Made by a program: the position numbers and the translations under genes | Assembly (NCBI GenBank): GCA_907165065.1 | Contig: OU015525.1 | Coordinates: 30,508,037-30,572,036, forward strand | From: Caprimulgus europaeus | Taxonomy: Eukaryota > Chordata > Aves > Caprimulgiformes > Caprimulgidae | DNA: 64,000 nt | Reading direction: 5' to 3' | In this document: piece after piece, positions 58,901 through 64,000 of the stretch | Numbering within the stretch: position 1 is the first letter of the stretch | Layout: the number at the start of each line of letters is the position of its first letter | Notes under the pieces: generated by a model | What the model was told of the DNA's origin: nothing | What the model saw: the letters and a program-made list of their open reading frames with translations, nothing else | Databases searched by the model: none

Positions 58901-59837
58901 TAGCCAGTCCAGTTTCTTCCACTTTGGGATTATAACAAAATTCAGACTGCAGCAGTCTGTTTCTCTCTCCCTCTCTGTGCTTCTCATACCTCTGACAGCC
59001 AACAGTCATATTTTCCCTAAACAGGTATCTTCTTCCAAAGGTCAGCATCTTTACAGATGAATCTTTTTTGATGTTAACCAGAACTGAGGGGAACTTAACA
59101 GGCCTATACCCCATTTAAAAGCTTCCCCTTATTGTTAACTTCATTATTGTTTCAGTTCCTGTTTACTTCTCCCAGAACAACCTTTCTGATTTAACTCTGT
59201 TTATTCAGGCAGGAAAACGCCTCATGAAACAATATAGGACATAGAAAAATACTACAAGCACAAAAAAATTATCCTCTCTTTTATTCAAGTCTAATTAGTA
59301 CTTTGAATCACACAGTCGAGCTTCTGAACTTTGAGGAAAAGAGTTCACTTAATTTCTTCGACTAAGTTTTCTTCTGGAAGAACCAAGGGCAGAGGCCAGT
59401 TTCTACTGCCAAAGCAGACTTAAAAAAACAGGTACCACATGGATCTCTCTAGTTAGCTGGACTTCCTTCTAGATTTGCTGTTAAGAAAATATATTTTTCC
59501 TCCAAATATAACCTCACAGCACCAACAGCATTCCTGACATTAAATGCCCAAAACCAAAATGAAGTTAAAACTGCCCGAACTGATAAAATAGATTGTAGTG
59601 ATGAAGTAGTTTGAAAGTGGTTAGTAAGCTCAACTTGAAAGCTATTAGGAAGCACTTACATATTTGCATGCACCTTCTTCATAGCTTGTGCAGCATAACC
59701 CATATTCTTGAGCACTTCTGTGTTGGTGTGGGAATTTTCCAGTGCTTCTCTCTGGAACTCAATGGTCGAAAGTGTCCCATCAATTTGACTCAACTGTTTC
59801 TCATATCTCTTTTTTCTCTTCAGTGCTTGTAAGGCAG
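55872..59837 (-). CDS. CHMP4C: CHMP4C, charged multivesicular body protein 4C (partial: exons 2-5; exon 1 beyond window)
   Basis: Four - strand exons join in phase to give 155 residues, starting at the split Ala of AALQALKRKKRYEKQL and ending ...KKLAAWAS. CHMP4 proteins are the main polymerising subunits of ESCRT-III. They form filaments on the cytosolic face of endosomes and at the midbody. CHMP4C has a special role in the Aurora B abscission checkpoint. Visible parts are the rest of the helical core (STIEFQREALENSHTNTEVL), the DLNKIDDLMQDITEQQ linker, the acidic DELMAELEELEQEEL helix and the C-terminal MKKLAAW helix that binds the ALIX Bro1 domain. The ...LAAWA(T/S) end separates CHMP4C from CHMP4A and CHMP4B. 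The first exon (about 63 residues in human) is not in the window, and intron 1 runs off the right edge. The tail is about 15 residues shorter than human. Confidence 0.96.
55937..58129 (-). other. CHMP4C: CHMP4C intron 4
   Basis: A 2.2-kb intron (GTAAAC...TGCAG). A GC-richer stretch around 56,580-56,830 is unassigned. No other exon with fitting phase is evident. Confidence 0.65.
58130..58238 (-). CDS. CHMP4C: CHMP4C coding exon 4
   Basis: The 109-nt exon runs between ...tgaatttag and CACCCTG|GTAAAC. It encodes DELMAELEELEQEELNKGM and RNVRLPSVPSTSLPSHP, the acidic helix and the Pro/Ser linker, and leaves one base for the split Ala codon shared with the last exon. Confidence 0.96.
58239..58612 (-). 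other. CHMP4C: CHMP4C intron 3
   Basis: A 374-nt intron from GTTAGT to ...tttag. No feature is seen in it. Confidence 0.8.
58613..58727 (-). CDS. CHMP4C: CHMP4C coding exon 3
   Basis: The 115-nt exon runs between ...ccttgccag and GATGAG|GTTAGT. The first G completes Met. It encodes DLNKIDDLMQDITEQQDVAQ and then EISDAISNRAAFGDEFDE, the conserved central linker and helix of Snf7-family proteins. Confidence 0.97.
58728..59659 (-). other. CHMP4C: CHMP4C intron 2
   Basis: A 932-nt intron from GTAAGT to ...cttgccag. AT-rich, without other features. Confidence 0.8.
59660..59837 (-). CDS. CHMP4C: CHMP4C coding exon 2
   Basis: The 178-nt exon runs between ...gctttccag and AATAT|GTAAGT. It encodes AALQALKRKKRYEKQL, QIDGTLSTIEFQREALENSH and TNTEVLKNMGYAAQAMKKVH, the alpha-1/alpha-2 hairpin core that polymerises and binds membrane. 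It starts with two bases of an Ala codon, so a preceding exon must end with one base (G). The human first exon ends at the equivalent place. Confidence 0.97.
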
Positions 59838-62800
59838 CTGGAAAGCAAGGAGGCAAAGTGCACCGTGTATTTATATAGCAAAACGTAAGGACAAGTAGTT
59901 GAGCACCATGCCAACCTGCAGAATTTATAATTCTCACTCTCCTACCTTACTAGTAGGGAGACAAACTTTGACCACACCAGATCAGCAGCCTGTTTATCAC
60001 CAACATGCTGTTGCATGAACATGCTGGGAGGCCTCTTTTAGATTAACTCCTTTTAGCACCACAGGAAAGAGCAGCTCCTTCCTTCACTGCGGGAGATCTT
60101 GAACTCCATCCTGTGCATACAGGCAAAGCAGGGAAGAGGGGGAGGAAAAAGAAAAATATCAGAGACAAGTCAGAAAGGAGAAAACAGGGGAAAGAAAGAA
60201 AAGAAGATGTTGCAATACATAAGTAAAAACTAAGGAAGACAGAGTAAGAAGATCTGTCTTGACAACCACACCTCCACCAACTGCTTTCTAAACTTTGTCT
60301 CAGCAGCAGAAACTGTCAAGTACAACGGGAAGCCCAAATGGCCCAATTAAGTAGGTGGGATAGATCAGAGGAGGACTCGCATTTCTCTGGCTTTCAGTTC
60401 CATCTATTTCTTACAATCACTTAGGAGCATGATCTTTAAACCTTAGAACTTGAAAACATATAGAACTTTGTAGACACAGCCACAGTCAAGTCCAGTTACT
60501 CCCCATTATCTTTGTAAATTGTTCAGATTAGTTTTTTATATTTGCCAAGTTATGAGCAGCATACTTTGCCCAGAGTAAATCATTACCAGAACAAATGCAC
60601 ATAACAAGCAGGAGAAAAGGGCTTTCTCTTGGCCCCTGGGTGTGGAACACACACAATCTTGCCACAAACATTTCCTGGCCACTGTCATTTCCAACCTCCA
60701 CATGTGCCAGGCAAGAAAAACACCAAACAAAAACAAGAGACTGAGTTAACCCATTGATTTTTAAAGGCTATAAACACCCATGTCCCTTTCCCTTGCCTCT
60801 TACATTTAATTTTTAAATCAGGCTCAGAGCCAGCAAACAACAGCAGCACTGCAGCCCCCCAAACTCACCGACAGCAGCAATTAACTGTTGCTGTCCTATT
60901 CAAGTAATTGCCCACGTGCAGTAACACTGAAACTTGACATTGGGGTACACAACTTTCAAATGAAGTTAGAATCCCTCCAAGGACGAGGCACATATTTATG
61001 GTGTATAACAACACATTGAAGAATTTAGTGCTTTTTTGACAAATGTTTAAATCAAAATGGTCAAAATTGCTCATCATTAGCTGCGCTAGGACAAGCATTC
61101 CCACAGACTAAGATGCACAATACCTTCTAGAATGTGTAGTAAAATGTTTCAGGACAGCAAACTACAATTACAACAGATTAATTACAGTATTAAAAGTCAA
61201 GATTTTCCTAGGTTTTGGGAGATCTGAAGATCATGCATATTCTGAAGGAGATGTGTGAACACCAGATGATGTCATGCAAATAGCAAATGTGACAATTGCT
61301 AAATTCTCACTGGCAATTCAGTTTCAATGCATCAGTTTGACTTAATCCCAAATCATCTTTTGATCTACTTTTTATTTCCCTACTTATTTATGCTTATTAT
61401 TGGTAGTGTTAGGAGACCAGCCACTTCCTTCATTTCAGCTGAATCAAAATTTTATCCTGGATTCCTAGGTTAGGAAGCCAGAGATTCCAGTAAGTAGCTA
61501 CCACAGGGAACTATTTCCAGTTGGTGTTTTTCAGAAATGGGATTCTGTAATGGTGCTGTTATTATTGGCTCCTCAGAGAGAAAATGGATTTCCTCAGTTA
61601 CACATAAAGCAGTTGTTTTCAAAATCCTGAAGGTTCCTTTATTAACATTTAATTAAACCACACCTAAATTAAGAAACCACAGAAGAAGCTAAACTCTGTG
61701 TGACTTCACCTATTCAAAACCAGCTTTTCCTAATTATCGTAGTGCAACCAAACATCTTTATTAATTCTCTTTAGTCTTACCAGTGACTTACAGGACAAAG
61801 CACTTAATAGGAAATCAATTCATACTCCTTTATCAACCAAGGCATAATTCCCACACTACAAAATTTTTCTCTTTTATATTAAATGCATAGTGTTTTGTAA
61901 TAGTAGCTCATATGGCTAAGATATGAGAATTTCCTTGTTATTTTAAATCTATTTTTTCTGTGTTTAACATGAACTTTAAGTGCTTCTCTACTGCATGTAC
62001 AAAAATGTGTGCAACCCTTGTTACAAGAAGATGACTGAAATGCTTCATAGAAATGCTACTGCATTATAGTAAGCAAAGTGAAGAACATATCTATCAAAAA
62101 ATAGAGAAACTGAGCAGAGAACATAAACTTACTTCACTGAAGGTCTAAGAATGGCACTGAAAAAGGGTCTTGGCCATTCCAAAGATTTCAAAGAAACAAG
62201 ATAGCCCAGGGAGGAATAGTCTAAAACAAGGGTAGAGTCTGAGGAAGCAAAAGTGTAATTAATACCAATTCAACCAGGAAGATGTGGAAGTCTTCTCCAA
62301 GGAAAAAGCAATGTCATACACTGTCTCTGTTGTGCTCCAAAGAAGCTGATTCAACTCCTGCACTTCATAATGAAGTGGTTAGCAGTTGGCTGGGCTTTAG
62401 CGCATTTCCTGTGCTCTACTTCTGAGTCCAGCAAGCAGGATACAGCTCATAGATTAAAACCACTGTTTTTAATCTGAGTTTTTATTTTATTTTCAAGATA
62501 AGTGGCTGGAACAACAGTAGACTATTATGCTAGTTTAAGTATGCATATTAAAGAACTGTGTTATTAACACACAGAAGGACATTTTTCCAATATCACTACT
62601 ATGCTGATACTTGATTAAAAAAGCAGAAATGGCCAGCTGGGCTATAGCTATCCTGGCCACACAGAATATCCAGGTTTTTAAAGGAAAGAACAAAAGTAGC
62701 ACCATAGAAAAGAGTTGTAGCACCCTCTTCATGATTTCACAACAGATCAGAATGAAGAGACACTACAGTGGTAACAACTTTACCTGACAAGCCCACCACC

Positions 62801-64000
62801 CACATCCATCAGTACAGGAATTACTGACCTCATCTTTTGAAGCAGAAATAAAAGCATTGCCTAGTAATCCTTAAAATTCCCAGGGGGAAACTGGTGAAGA
62901 AGGAAAAGTGTGTTTCTTCAGAAGATAAAACACCACAGTGAAAACACTGGATCACATTCTTGGATACAGTTCACAAACCTCAACTTCAGCCCTGCAAGGA
63001 ACTGATGGATTACAACTTTGGATTTTACACCAGGGACAACCAAAAAAAATGCTGCTGAGGCCATAAAAATCATGCCACCTAAAGTAAGCTCATTATCAGC
63101 ATCCAGAATCCTTAAAACCTTGTGGGGGAAGCCACATACGGTTAAAACAGAAACGCTAATTCAAGAACAATAATGGTCTTGACTTATTATAATCATTCCA
63201 GTTCATGGTGAGACACTTGAAATGTGATCATGAAGATCAGAGAACAATAGCTGTAACTCACAGAACAAAGACACACCAAAAGCTTCCTTGTATCTCCCCG
63301 CTAGAAACCCTCAGTCCCAACCTGTCATACACCCTGACATAGGTATGATGGCTGGGTCTGTGCTAAAACCAACTCCTACATCATTGTTTGCTTACAACAG
63401 CCTTCTGGATACAACTAACTCATTGCATAGGAATGCTACATAGCTACGTAAGCCCTGCCCAAATGTAACACACAACATATTTAGCAGCATCTACTTGTAA
63501 AAGCCTACTTGTTATTCCAACTTTCTACATAGGTTTTGTTCTCAGTAGTATTATGTGGGTCTTTATGGTTAAGATTTATTCCTATTCTGGATGGCTTGTT
63601 TTAACTTAATTCTTTTCATTTAGGCATTTTTTAAGATCTGTGAAAGATTCCAGGATGAAACAACACTCATTCACATGTACGTTGTTTTCACAGGCTCAGA
63701 TGCACTTCAGAAAACACATTTGCTTTGAAAAAGAGTTCTCAAACACACAGTATCACCTTCTGTCCTTTAAATTTTCCTGTATGAAAGGCCATTTTGTAGA
63801 TGGAGTTGGCAGCTGTGCACTAGCTGACACTGAGATGCCCAAAAAAATACAGGTAGAGATATAAAAAAAAAATACTGAGTTTGTGTCTGGAATGGGGAGA
63901 AATTAAAAGGCAGTGCTAACTGTGAAAAGAAATATTGCTTATTATGACACAACCTCTTCAGGAGGAATTCCAACATACATCACTGTTTCAAAAACCCTCC
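59838..64000 (-). other. CHMP4C: CHMP4C intron 1 (partial)
   Basis: At least 4.2 kb of intron upstream of exon 2, running off the right edge. No CpG island or first exon is seen, so the CHMP4C promoter lies beyond the window. A purine-rich stretch at about 60,120-60,245 is the only compositional oddity. Confidence 0.75.

Noticed and set aside
59838..59937. Extension of the CHMP4C exon 2 frame upstream to an ATG at 59,937
   Set aside because: The extra residues have no similarity to CHMP4 proteins, and a good acceptor (tttccag) lies exactly at the family exon boundary.
1..64000. CRISPR arrays, bacterial operons, riboswitches, replication origins
   Set aside because: The window is spliced vertebrate DNA. 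I saw no array of identical spaced repeats and no prokaryotic gene organisation.

Overview
The window looks like euchromatic DNA from a bird. The background is AT-rich, there are several CR1 LINE fragments in both orientations, and there are avian-type endogenous-retroviral LTR sequences. Two protein-coding genes have clear spliced exons: SNX16 (sorting nexin 16) on the + strand and the downstream exons of CHMP4C (an ESCRT-III subunit) on the - strand. They are convergent. As I recall it, the human 8q21 locus has the same neighbours in the same relative orientation. A passerine or other neognath bird is the most likely source, but the species cannot be fixed from this sequence.

Layout. 1-10,690 is upstream intergenic DNA with two CR1 fragments of opposite orientation (about 4,040-5,530 and 7,415-7,920) and an LTR-like unit with its own TATA box and poly(A) signal (about 6,780-7,360). 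10,690-12,080 is a strong CpG island. It holds the SNX16 promoter, with two tandem ZNF143-like sites and a G-quadruplex motif, and a non-coding first exon ending at 11,409. SNX16 coding exons lie at 16,156-16,527, 20,403-20,489, 25,550-25,698, 30,770-30,839, 36,646-36,782, 39,033-39,149 and 39,433-39,541. All junctions are GT-AG and all phases agree, giving a 346-residue protein with a PX domain and a coiled coil. Intron 5 carries a long antisense CR1 that was split by an LTR insertion (32,704-33,950) flanked by a near-perfect 5-bp duplication. The gene ends with a 3' UTR of about 1.4-1.7 kb.

41,260-52,830 is intergenic and repeat-rich. It contains a tRNA-like sequence with an Ile(AAT)-like anticodon loop (about 44,856-44,933), a sense CR1 with decayed reverse transcriptase motifs (44,980-46,140), a tetranucleotide microsatellite, and an antisense avian LTR with internal degenerate tandem repeats (50,050-51,070). 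52,830-55,871 is the probable CHMP4C 3' UTR. It also holds an unexplained 114-codon open frame (53,228-53,569). CHMP4C exons lie at 55,872-55,936, 58,130-58,238, 58,613-58,727 and 59,660-59,837, reading leftwards. The first exon, with the start codon, must lie beyond 64,000.

Both genes act on endosomal membranes. SNX16 binds PI3P on early and recycling endosomes. CHMP4C forms ESCRT-III filaments in multivesicular body sorting and cytokinetic abscission. The most interesting protein-level observation is that the CHMP4C tail encoded here is about 15 residues shorter than the human one and lacks the basic-serine stretch that Aurora B phosphorylates in human CHMP4C.
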